Made by a program: the position numbers and the translations under genes
Notes under the pieces: generated by a model
Database searches by the model: none
The model's input: the letters and a program-made list of their open reading frames with translations, nothing else
Told to the model about the DNA's origin: nothing
Shown here: positions 34,645-43,279 of the stretch, piece by piece
How positions within the stretch are numbered: the stretch's first letter is position 1
Layout: every line of letters begins with the position of its first letter
Source: Cyclobacterium sp. SYSU L10401
Lineage (GTDB): Bacteria > Bacteroidota > Bacteroidia > Cytophagales > Cyclobacteriaceae
Reading direction: 5' to 3'
Length of the DNA: 64,000 nt
NCBI RefSeq assembly: GCF_010993705.1
Contig: NZ_WOFO01000001.1
Coordinates: 958,132-1,022,131 of the forward strand

Positions 34645-37600
34645 ATGGTTAGATTTTTACTCGCCAGACCCATAGCGGTGGGCATGACCTTTTTGGCATT
34701 TCTAATTTTCAGTCTGATTCTTTTTCGTACCCTGCCGGTTTCTTTATTGCCACCCATTGATGTACCTCAGATCGTAATCAAGGTAAACTATCCCAATACT
34801 TCGCCGGAATCGATAGAACAAAATGTACTGCGTCCCATTAGGGAAGGCATGGTCACCCTGAGCGGATTGCAGGACATGGAGAGCAAGGCCGGATCAGAGG
34901 TGGGAAATGTCCGGTTAACTTTTGACTATCAAACCCAAATGGAACTGGCATATATTGCAGTGAATGAGAAAATCGACCGCCTGACCAATAGTCTGCCTGA
35001 AGACATGCCCAGACCCCAGGTAGTCCGAATCAATACCAATGACATCCCAATTGTCCGGTTGCAGGTGGTCCCATCTGACGGAGTGGATTTTGCAGCAGTA
35101 TCCTTGCTGACGGAGAATGTAATCAAAAAGAGGCTGGAACAATTGGATGGGGTGGCCATGGTAGACATCAATGGCCGACAGGAAAGGGTAATTGTCGTTA
35201 CCCCAAATAAGCCGGTGTTGGCTGGGCTTGGCATGCAGGAAGCTGACCTTATCCGGGCCATAGAGGCAGGCAATAGTGAATTGCCCGGGATCAGCGTGGA
35301 GGATGGTCAGTTTCGGTATTACCTGCGCCTGGCAACTCGCCTGGAAACTCCCGAAGACATCAAAAACCTCCCGGTTCGAAGCCCTTCCGGCTACACGGTA
35401 AATCTGGCAAAGGTAGCAGATGTAAAATACGATCTGGCCAAACCCACAGGATTTCACCTGTTTCAGGGCAAGGAAGGGTTGGTGGTGACCATTCATAAGC
35501 AGGCAGCAGCGAAAATGAATGAAATCATGCCACTGGTATATGAAGCTGTCGCCTTATTTGAAGAAGACTACCCTCAGGTTGAATTTGACCTTACCCAGGA
35601 TCAGTCCACCTTACTCAATGCGGGAATTGATAACCTGCAGACCAGTTTGTTTTTTGGAGGCTTGTTTGCCTTCGGGATTTTGTTTGTATTTATGGGTAAT
35701 TACAGGACCCCCATTATCATTGGGATAAGCCTTCCGGCTTCCCTGGTTATCAGTTTTTCAGTTTTTTACTTTTTCAATATTTCCATCAATGTGATTTCTT
35801 TAAGTGGCTTGGCTCTGGGCCTGGGCATGCTGATTGACAATGCCATCATTGTACTTGACAATATCAGCAGAAAGAACAAAGAGGGCATGTCCCTTTTTGA
35901 ATCTTGCGTCACCGGGGTCAATGAAGTCATGTCTGCCCTGATCAGTTCGGTGCTTACTACACTGGCTGTGTTTGTCCCCCTGGTTTTCCTAAGCGGAATA
36001 GCAGGAGCCTTGTTTTATGACCAGGCGGTTTCTGTGGCGGCAATTTTATCAGTATCTCTTTTGGTCGCCTTTATTTTGCTGCCACTTTTGTACCATTTGT
36101 TCTTTAAAAATAAACCATTGCAAGCAGCGAAGCAGGACAGCCGCCTGTTTTTATGGCTTTTAGGGAGATACAAGAGGGTGTATAAAGGATTATTTGCCAG
36201 GAGAGGTTGGTCCTTGCTCTTTTTGTTGCTTTTAATTCCCCTCCTTTTGTCTACCGGTTGGCTGCTCAGGGTAGAAGGATTACCTCCTATTGAGAAATTT
36301 GATGTCATGCTGTCTATGGATTGGAATGAACCCATCAGTGCCAGCCAGAACAGGGAAAGAATAGAGCAATTAATGGAACAAATGGAGGGTGAGTTTCAGA
36401 TGGCGGAAAGTGATGTGGGGCTGAGGCAGTTTTTATTATTTGAGGGAGAAAATGCGATACAGCAAGCGGATCTTTACCTCTTATTTGAAAGCAGGGAGCA
36501 AAAGGAAGGCATCAGCACAAAAATGGTTCGGCAGCTACAAAATGAATATCCCCTGGCCAGTATTGACCTGAGAGATGCACCCAATGCCTTCGACCAGTTG
36601 TTCAGCTCTGACAGGCCTTATTATGAAGTCAGGTGGAAAGACCTTGGGGCCAACAAACCTGTATCAGCCAATATCATGGATCCCTGGTTGGAAGATTTTC
36701 CGGTTACAGACTGGTCCAAAGGACCGGGTTTGCAGAAAGGTTCTTCGGTCATTTTTCGTACTGACCTGGAAAAAATCGCACTTTACGGGTTAGAAGTGCA
36801 GCAATTGATTGATAAAATCCAACAGCTTTTTGGCAATTACCTGATTACCGATATCAAGCGATTTGGAGAGATCACTCCAATATTGCTGCTCAACGATCAG
36901 GTTGATTTTCAGACTTTGTTGAAAAACAATTTTCTTTATGGAGAAGAAGGTGTTCCTTATGCTTTGGATGAGTTTATTCAGTTTTCCTATGACGAACATT
37001 ATAAATTCGTAACAGCAGACAGGTCAGGTATTTATCAGTCGTTGATGCTGGACGGTCCTGACCCTTATCAGCATGACAGGGAGGTAAGGAACTGGGCGCT
37101 GGATAAAAATCTAGCGATTGATTTTACCGGGCAATTCTTTCAGGACAAGGAAACCATCCGGCAGTTGTTGGGGATTTTGCTGATAGCCATTTTATTGCTC
37201 TACTTTATTCTGGCTGCCCAATTTGAAAATTTCCTGCAACCCTTGATAGTAATTCTCACACTCCCTTTAGGGATTGGAGGAGCCTTTCTGGTCCTTTGGC
37301 TTACCGGCACTTCCCTGAATGTAATGTCTGCCATTGGCCTGGTGGTCATGCTGGGAATCATGGTCAATGATGCCATATTGAAGATTGACACCATCAACCG
37401 GTTAAGGAATCGCTATGAGGAGGTAGGATCAGGATTGGCTGATTCCCTGGAAAAAGCCCTTTATATGGCGGGGGAAATCAGGTTAAAGCCCATTGTTATG
37501 ACTTCGGTAACTACCATTCTGGCCTTGCTTCCGGTTGTTTTTAGCGCCGGCCTGGGAGCGGATTTGCAGCGCCCTCTGGTGTTTTCTGTAATTGGAGGGC

Positions 37601-37692
37601 TCACCATTGGTACTTTTACAGCATTGTATTTTGTTCCTTTGGCTTATTGGTTTTTGGCTCGGGGCTGGAAATTTAAGAAGGTTTATGCCTGA
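34645..37692 (+). CDS. RND efflux permease (AcrB-like)
   Basis: A 1015-residue protein with 12 membrane helices in two halves and two large periplasmic loops. It starts MVRFLLARPIAVGMTFLAF; helix 4 carries GLALGLGMLIDNAIIVLDN, with the proton-relay Asp present and the second position Asn instead of Asp; helix 10/11 has GIMVNDAILKID. It exports hydrophobic compounds or envelope components using the proton gradient. No TolC-like gene is nearby, so it must use an unlinked channel. Confidence 0.96.
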   Translation: MVRFLLARPIAVGMTFLAFLIFSLILFRTLPVSLLPPIDVPQIVIKVNYPNTSPESIEQNVLRPIREGMVTLSGLQDMESKAGSEVGNVRLTFDYQTQMELAYIAVNEKIDRLTNSLPEDMPRPQVVRINTNDIPIVRLQVVPSDGVDFAAVSLLTENVIKKRLEQLDGVAMVDINGRQERVIVVTPNKPVLAGLGMQEADLIRAIEAGNSELPGISVEDGQFRYYLRLATRLETPEDIKNLPVRSPSGYTVNLAKVADVKYDLAKPTGFHLFQGKEGLVVTIHKQAAAKMNEIMPLVYEAVALFEEDYPQVEFDLTQDQSTLLNAGIDNLQTSLFFGGLFAFGILFVFMGNYRTPIIIGISLPASLVISFSVFYFFNISINVISLSGLALGLGMLIDNAIIVLDNISRKNKEGMSLFESCVTGVNEVMSALISSVLTTLAVFVPLVFLSGIAGALFYDQAVSVAAILSVSLLVAFILLPLLYHLFFKNKPLQAAKQDSRLFLWLLGRYKRVYKGLFARRGWSLLFLLLLIPLLLSTGWLLRVEGLPPIEKFDVMLSMDWNEPISASQNRERIEQLMEQMEGEFQMAESDVGLRQFLLFEGENAIQQADLYLLFESREQKEGISTKMVRQLQNEYPLASIDLRDAPNAFDQLFSSDRPYYEVRWKDLGANKPVSANIMDPWLEDFPVTDWSKGPGLQKGSSVIFRTDLEKIALYGLEVQQLIDKIQQLFGNYLITDIKRFGEITPILLLNDQVDFQTLLKNNFLYGEEGVPYALDEFIQFSYDEHYKFVTADRSGIYQSLMLDGPDPYQHDREVRNWALDKNLAIDFTGQFFQDKETIRQLLGILLIAILLLYFILAAQFENFLQPLIVILTLPLGIGGAFLVLWLTGTSLNVMSAIGLVVMLGIMVNDAILKIDTINRLRNRYEEVGSGLADSLEKALYMAGEIRLKPIVMTSVTTILALLPVVFSAGLGADLQRPLVFSVIGGLTIGTFTALYFVPLAYWFLARGWKFKKVYA

Positions 37693-37706
37693 AAATGGGT
37701 TGGGCA

Positions 37707-38975
37707 TTACCCCCTCCTCAATTCAATGACCGTAATTTCAGGCCATATACCTACTCTTCCGGAAAAAGCATGGAAACCAAATCCCCGATTGACATAGAGG
37801 AACTTGCCGGCTTCCTCGGCCAGGCCTGCCCAGTTGGGGTACCGGTACTGGGCCGGAGACCAGCGGATAATGGGGGTTTCTATTCCGAATTGCATGCCAT
37901 GGGTATGTCCACTCAAGGTCAGGTGAATGTTTTTAGGATGCTTTTTTACCTGCTCATCCCAATGGGAAGGGTCATGTGAAAGCAAAATTTTGAATTCATT
38001 CTGATCCACATTTTCCAGGGATTTTTCCAGGTCCCCTTTGGCATGAAAGCCTACGCCCCAATTTTCTACTCCAAGGAGACGGATTTTCTGGCCATCTTTT
38101 TCGATCAGTCTGCTTTCATCCAGCAAAAGGTCATAGCCCAGCTTTTTATGTTTATCCTTCAGACTTTCAAAATTCGCTTTTTTGGCTTCCGGACTTGACC
38201 AGGAGGTATAATCTCCGTAATCGTGGTTCCCTAGGATGGAAAACTGACCAAAAGGAGCTTTTATTTGAGCAAAGGAGCTTAGCATCGGGTCGATTTCGTC
38301 TGCCTTGTGGTTGACCAGGTCTCCCGTGAAAACGAAAAGGTCGGATTTTTGGGCAACAGCCAGGTCGGCACCTCTTTTTACAGCATCGTAGTCTGTAAAA
38401 CTTCCGGCATGAATATCAGACAACTGGGTGATGGTGAATCCATCAAAGGCTTCCGGCAGGTCTTTAAAATAAACCGTTTTACGGATGGTCCTGAAATCAT
38501 ATTTCCCTTTGAATATACCATACACAAATCCTGTAAAAGGGATGGCGGCCAGGGTAAAGGCCAATTGGCTCACGAACTTCCTTCGGGAGGGCATATTGCT
38601 TCCCGTCTCTGAGGATGTGAAATAGGAAAACAAGGAACTCATAGAACGGAATATATCCTCCCCGAAAAGGATGAGAATCACTGAAAGCTGTGTCACCGAA
38701 ATAGTTAGAAAAAGATTCAGAGACTTTTGGGAGCTGGTAGTAATTTTACCCTCCTGCATGATGGTAAAAAAAGTAAAGCCTATCCATAAACTGATGCCGG
38801 CAGCCACTATCCAGTAGACGGTTTTACCTGTGAGCAGAAAATGGGTCGGCAGCACGGTTTTGACTCCCTGGTAGACGTACCAGTTCAGGAAAAACAATAC
38901 GGCCATTAAAATGATGATGAATATGGTGCCTCCCACTTTTGTCATTGTTTTTTTTGCTACCCTGATTAATCGCAA
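37707..38975 (-). CDS. membrane metallophosphoesterase
   Basis: A 422-residue protein. Four membrane helices occupy about residues 12-150, followed by a calcineurin-like domain of the YkuE/YaeI type. Metal motifs in order: SDIHAG, GDLVNH, GNHDYGDY, SHDPSHWD and GHTHGMQFG. Such enzymes hydrolyse phosphodiesters or lipid diphosphates (YaeI/LpxG-type). An in-frame ATG ten codons in (38945) is an alternative start. The gene converges on the RND permease with 14 bases between. Confidence 0.93.
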   Translation of the reverse strand: MRLIRVAKKTMTKVGGTIFIIILMAVLFFLNWYVYQGVKTVLPTHFLLTGKTVYWIVAAGISLWIGFTFFTIMQEGKITTSSQKSLNLFLTISVTQLSVILILFGEDIFRSMSSLFSYFTSSETGSNMPSRRKFVSQLAFTLAAIPFTGFVYGIFKGKYDFRTIRKTVYFKDLPEAFDGFTITQLSDIHAGSFTDYDAVKRGADLAVAQKSDLFVFTGDLVNHKADEIDPMLSSFAQIKAPFGQFSILGNHDYGDYTSWSSPEAKKANFESLKDKHKKLGYDLLLDESRLIEKDGQKIRLLGVENWGVGFHAKGDLEKSLENVDQNEFKILLSHDPSHWDEQVKKHPKNIHLTLSGHTHGMQFGIETPIIRWSPAQYRYPNWAGLAEEAGKFLYVNRGFGFHAFSGRVGIWPEITVIELRRG

Positions 38976-39040
38976 ACCATTGGAAAAGGTTTGATTTCCA
39001 GGTAAAAAAATGGATTAAATTAAAAAAGAACCTGGATTAC

Positions 39041-39898
39041 TTAAAATGCTTCGATATTTACTGTAGCCGACAAGGTAGCAGGCTGCAGGTTTTCTCCTCC
39101 GTAAGTGCCATGCACAGGCAAGGTTTTCTGAGGAAGAAAACTGCATGCCAATGGAATGTAATGTTCATCTGTCATCAAACCCAGGCTTGGATCCAGTCCT
39201 ACCCAGCCTGCTCCCGGAAGGAAAGTTTCTACCCAGGCATGAAGTTCGTGCCCTTCGTCCAGCTCAGGGTTAAAGGCATATCCACTCACGAATCGTGCTG
39301 CCAGGCCGAGATGCCTGATGATTTCAATGAGCATCCAGGACAGATCCCTGCATGATCCTCTCCCTGCAGCAAAAGTTTTGGTAGCAGGCCAGAGATTTTC
39401 TTCTTCCCGGATGATGTGTTTCCAGTCGGCATGAATGGCCGCATTCAGTTGGGTCAGAAACTGTATGGGGTCCTTGGTGGTCAATTTGTCCTTACCGTAC
39501 TTTCTAAGCAAGGGGTTGTTGCTGTGGTCCAGGTAGGCCCTGAGTATGGGAAGGTCTTCTTCCAGGTATTGAAAAGGTGTTTCAGCAGATAAATCGAGCT
39601 TTTTGATAAACCATTGATCTACCAAAAACAAAAAAGGATTAAATTTGGTATGTACGGTTTCAAAGGACACCTTAATGGAAAGCATGTTTGTCTCTCCGGT
39701 GAACCAGGCCTGAAAATAGGGATTCCCCTCTATGCTATACCTTTCGTTTAGTCCTTCCGGTTCCGGTTGAATATGTAAACGGTAATTTCTTACCTCCAGG
39801 TAATTTCTGGTAAGGGGTTTCATGAAAATGCTGTGGGGATTTAGCCCTACAGACCTGTGGTAATCATAAATGGTATGGTGTTGGATTTTTAGACGCAT
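39041..39898 (-). CDS. transglutaminase-like protein of the Anbu cluster
   Basis: A 285-residue cytoplasmic protein. The N-terminal ~85 residues are a beta domain seen in bacterial transglutaminase-like proteins (KIQHHTIYDYHRSVGLNPHSIFMKP). The core has C183 (GRGSCRDLSWM), H220 (HELHAWVETF) and D236 (GLDPSLG), the papain-like triad. It probably cuts or forms an amide or isopeptide bond. It lies 60 bases after the Anbu gene, completing a four-gene cluster known from other bacteria. Confidence 0.93.
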   Translation of the reverse strand: MRLKIQHHTIYDYHRSVGLNPHSIFMKPLTRNYLEVRNYRLHIQPEPEGLNERYSIEGNPYFQAWFTGETNMLSIKVSFETVHTKFNPFLFLVDQWFIKKLDLSAETPFQYLEEDLPILRAYLDHSNNPLLRKYGKDKLTTKDPIQFLTQLNAAIHADWKHIIREEENLWPATKTFAAGRGSCRDLSWMLIEIIRHLGLAARFVSGYAFNPELDEGHELHAWVETFLPGAGWVGLDPSLGLMTDEHYIPLACSFLPQKTLPVHGTYGGENLQPATLSATVNIEAF

Positions 39899-39958
39899 GG
39901 TTTAAGATTTAATTTAAAATGGAAACCCCGCATCAGTTGTTTTCAAATGGTGTGGCAG

Positions 39959-40699
39959 CTATTCACTTTCTTCTAACTCTACATGAGAAAAGGCTTTTTT
40001 CAGAATGTCAGCCGGTAAGTTATTGATGGTTTCTTTTAAGGTATCGTTCCAGAATTCAGACAGGTGATTTAATTCATGCTGCTCAAACCGGTTTTCAACG
40101 ATATTGTAACTGTCATTTTCCATGACAACTGTATCAACGGGATAATCTACATCATTGGAACTGATCCGTGTAGCATCAAAGGCCAGGAAAGCGCTTTTCA
40201 GTGCAAAATAAAGCGGCGCATCGTATTTCAGTGATCTCCTGAGTACAGGATTCCCAAACCCCGTATTTCCAATGATGACAAAGGGGGTTCCCTGCCGGAT
40301 TTCTATCCAGTTGCCCTGGGGGTACAGGAGGTAAAGCTTTGGTTCCTTGTCTTCTTCCAGTTGACCCCCAATAATGGAAAAAAGGTTAAATGAGAAACCT
40401 GATTTTTCAAGTGAATGCATGTCTTCCTCCGCTACCCGTTTTACCTGATCGGCAAAACCATTTACCGCTTTGTATAATTTATCGTAAGAGGCATCCTCTT
40501 TCTCAATCAGTTCACCAAAATAGGTGATGGCTTTGTCCCTTACGGACCGAAGACCGGAGGTCATGATAAAGAAAGCGTGCTTTTTTCTATTGACAGTATA
40601 TAATTTTTTTGAGGTGGTAGTTTCATTACCTGAGGTTATTCTGGTGTCTGATAAACCAACGATCCCGTGTTTCGTTTTTATTCCAATACAAAATGTCAT
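39959..40699 (-). CDS. Anbu, ancestral beta-subunit proteasome-like peptidase
   Basis: A 246-residue Ntn-hydrolase-fold protein. It begins Met-Thr-Phe-Cys; removing Met would expose Thr as the nucleophile, as in Anbu proteins. LSDTRITSG gives the conserved Asp (residue 18) and SKKLYTV the Lys. The long C-terminal helical part matches Anbu rather than HslV. Anbu forms an open helical or ring assembly without the usual ATPase, and its substrate is not established. It overlaps the alpha-E gene by 4 bases. Confidence 0.92.
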   Translation of the reverse strand: MTFCIGIKTKHGIVGLSDTRITSGNETTTSKKLYTVNRKKHAFFIMTSGLRSVRDKAITYFGELIEKEDASYDKLYKAVNGFADQVKRVAEEDMHSLEKSGFSFNLFSIIGGQLEEDKEPKLYLLYPQGNWIEIRQGTPFVIIGNTGFGNPVLRRSLKYDAPLYFALKSAFLAFDATRISSNDVDYPVDTVVMENDSYNIVENRFEQHELNHLSEFWNDTLKETINNLPADILKKAFSHVELEESE

Positions 40700-41676
40700 C
40701 CTTGCTCCATGGTTTGGCTTACAAAGTTATCTTTTATTTGGAAATAATTGTCGTTTATTTGATTGGATATGTGATTGATTTTGACTTGAAGGTGTTCCAG
40801 GTATTCATGAAGGCCTGTTGCAATGATATCGTTGACATCATCAAATTCCAACTTGGAACGAAGCTCTCCCATGGATTTTTCAGCGCTGTTGGAATAGCCG
40901 TAACCGTTGGTGCCGGATATTTTGAACAAGCTCTGTTCGGCTTCTTTGAGACAGAAAAAAACAGAACGGGGAAAATATTTATTGAGCACCAGAAACTCTA
41001 CTACCCCGGATGGATCGATATTGCCATAGAGCCTCCGGTAGGTGTTAAATGCCGTAACGGATTTCAGTAAGGCCATCCAGTGCAAGAAATCCAGCGGAGA
41101 ACCCACCTCTTTCGGGGAGGGAAGCAGGATGTGGTATTTCACGTCCAGTATCCTGGAGGTTTTGTCTGCCCTTTCCAGGTATTGACCCAGCTGTCTGAAA
41201 TACCATCCCTCTGTTCTTGCTACCGTGCTGTCTGCGATTCCATATAACAACAAGATTTGGGACTTCACACTTTCGAAGAAGCTCCTGGGGTCTTCTTTTT
41301 TCCAGGTTTTGTTTTCTGAAGCTTTCTTTACGAAATGATACGTTTCATTCAGCTTTTCCCAGGTTTCCTTGCTGAGGTTTTCTCTTACCATCCTGGCATT
41401 TTCTCTGGCTTTTGAAATAGAACTGATCAGGGAGTTGGGATTTTCCTCATTGAAGGCCAGAAAATAAATGACCTCCTGCATGTCGTAGGATTGGTTTGAG
41501 GCCTGGTAAAGTGCTTTATCCCCCGTAGCCATGACCAATGGTTCCCACTGTTCTTTCAGATCTCCCGGAAGGTCCAGCATCAGGTTGAAATTGACATCAA
41601 TAAACCGGGCATAATTTTCGGCCCTTTCCAGGTACCTGCCCAGCCAGTAAATCGAATTTGCTACTCTACTTAACAT
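40696..41676 (-). CDS. alpha-E domain protein (DUF403)
   Basis: A 326-residue all-helical protein starting MLSRVANSIYWLGRYLERAENYARFIDVN, which is the alpha-E hallmark. WYFRQLGQYLERADKTSRILDVKYH repeats the same motif later. These proteins always pair with the circularly permuted ATP-grasp ligase encoded upstream and are thought to take part in making an unknown peptide. It overlaps the Anbu gene by 4 bases and follows the ATP-grasp gene by 15 bases. Confidence 0.93.
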   Translation of the reverse strand: MLSRVANSIYWLGRYLERAENYARFIDVNFNLMLDLPGDLKEQWEPLVMATGDKALYQASNQSYDMQEVIYFLAFNEENPNSLISSISKARENARMVRENLSKETWEKLNETYHFVKKASENKTWKKEDPRSFFESVKSQILLLYGIADSTVARTEGWYFRQLGQYLERADKTSRILDVKYHILLPSPKEVGSPLDFLHWMALLKSVTAFNTYRRLYGNIDPSGVVEFLVLNKYFPRSVFFCLKEAEQSLFKISGTNGYGYSNSAEKSMGELRSKLEFDDVNDIIATGLHEYLEHLQVKINHISNQINDNYFQIKDNFVSQTMEQG

Positions 41677-41691
41677 ATTGGTTGTTCTTGG

Positions 41692-43119
41692 TTAATACAA
41701 TACCCAGGTATCCTTACTGCCACCTCCCTGGGAGCTGTTGACCACGAGTGAGCCTTTTTTCAGGGCTACCCTGGTGAGTGCGCCTGGGATTACTTCTATA
41801 TCTTTGCCATAAAGAATATAAGGTCTTAAATCTACATGCCGCCCCTCAATGGCTTTGTTATCTATGATGGAAGGTACGGTAGATAGGGATAGGGTGGGTT
41901 GAGCAATGTAATTATTTGGATTGGCCTTGATCAGTTGTCTGAATTTTTCGTGTTCTGCTGCATCGGATTTGGGGCCGATCAGCATGCCATATCCTCCGGC
42001 TGCATTGGTTTCCTTGACCACCAGACTGGCGATATTTTCCAAAACGTACTTCCTGTCTTTTTCTTCCCTGCAGAGGTAGGTAGGGACATTTTTTAAAATG
42101 GGTTCCTGGTTCAGGTAATATTTGATGATCCGCGGTACATAGGCATAAACTGCCTTGTCATCTGCTACCCCGGTTCCCGGCGCATTGGCCAGGGCAATAT
42201 TGCCCGCCTTATAGGCTTCGAAAAGCCCGGGGACTCCCAGCATGGAGTCCGGATTAAAAGCCAGGGGATCCAGAAAGGTGTCGTCAATCCTGCGGTACAA
42301 TACGTCAATTTGCTCCAGTCCTTTGGTGGTTTGCATGTATACTTTTTTATCTACCACGAGCAGGTCCAGGCCTGAAACCAATTCTGCCCCCATTTGCTGG
42401 GCCAGGTAAGAATGTTCAAAGTAGGCGGAGTTGTAGACCCCCGGTGTCAAAACGCCTATGACGGGTTTGGGCTTATCGGAAAGGTATTGTAGCATGTCCA
42501 GCAGTTTGGTACTGTAATCCGAAACAGGCCTCACTCCCAGCTTATTGAAAAGTTCAGGAAAAGCCCGCTTGATGATTTCCCTGCTTTCCAGCATGTAAGA
42601 TACCCCTGACGGGCACCTCAGGTTGTCCTCTAAAACGTAAAATTCACCATCCTTATCCCTCACCAGGTCTGTACCGGTAATGTGACACCAAATCCCCTTG
42701 GGCGGAGTGAGTCCCAGACAGGGTTCGAGGAAATCTTTACTCCCCACTATCAATTCCTTTGGAATGATGTTGTCCTTAAAGATCTTTTGTTCGTTATAGA
42801 TGTCGTGGAGGAAAAGATTTAAAGCTTCGATCCTTTGTTTGAGCCCATCTTCCAGGACCTGCCATTCATGGGCCGGAATAATCCTGGGGATGATGTCCAG
42901 GTGTAGGATTTTTTCCTGACCGGCTTTGTCATGGTAGACATTAAAGGTCATGCCCATGGCCATTTGGGCTTTGTCTGCCGAATATTGGAGATGGCTTAGT
43001 TTTTTTGCAGAACTGGTTTTTATGAGTTCTCCAAAGCTCTTGTAATGCTCCCTGAGCGCCTGGTTTCCTTGGTACATTTCATCATAAAAGGCCTGCTGGT
43101 CGTTGTGGATTACCTTCAT
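41692..43119 (-). CDS. circularly permuted type 2 ATP-grasp protein
   Basis: A 475-residue protein of the DUF404/DUF407 type. Hallmarks are RIIPAHEWQVLEDGLKQR, HDIYNEQ, DLVRDKDGEFYVLEDNLRCPSGVSYMLE and the C-terminal VVKETNAAGGYGMLIGP with SQGGGSKDTWVL. ATP-grasp enzymes join a carboxylate to an amine through an acylphosphate. With alpha-E, Anbu and transglutaminase it forms the predicted peptide-synthesis and processing cluster. First gene of the operon; 160 bases of AT-rich sequence lie upstream. Confidence 0.94.
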   Translation of the reverse strand: MKVIHNDQQAFYDEMYQGNQALREHYKSFGELIKTSSAKKLSHLQYSADKAQMAMGMTFNVYHDKAGQEKILHLDIIPRIIPAHEWQVLEDGLKQRIEALNLFLHDIYNEQKIFKDNIIPKELIVGSKDFLEPCLGLTPPKGIWCHITGTDLVRDKDGEFYVLEDNLRCPSGVSYMLESREIIKRAFPELFNKLGVRPVSDYSTKLLDMLQYLSDKPKPVIGVLTPGVYNSAYFEHSYLAQQMGAELVSGLDLLVVDKKVYMQTTKGLEQIDVLYRRIDDTFLDPLAFNPDSMLGVPGLFEAYKAGNIALANAPGTGVADDKAVYAYVPRIIKYYLNQEPILKNVPTYLCREEKDRKYVLENIASLVVKETNAAGGYGMLIGPKSDAAEHEKFRQLIKANPNNYIAQPTLSLSTVPSIIDNKAIEGRHVDLRPYILYGKDIEVIPGALTRVALKKGSLVVNSSQGGGSKDTWVLY

Positions 43120-43279
43120 CTCGGTTTTTTAAAATGAATTTATCAATAGTAGATTTAAAATAATAGCTTAAAAATTTAATCAAATATTTTTAAAACTACA
43201 ATTTTTTAGGCCAAATCATGGTTTTTTACGGGCAAAATTTAAATCATTTTTTTCATTTTAATGCCAAATAGGTCAAATT

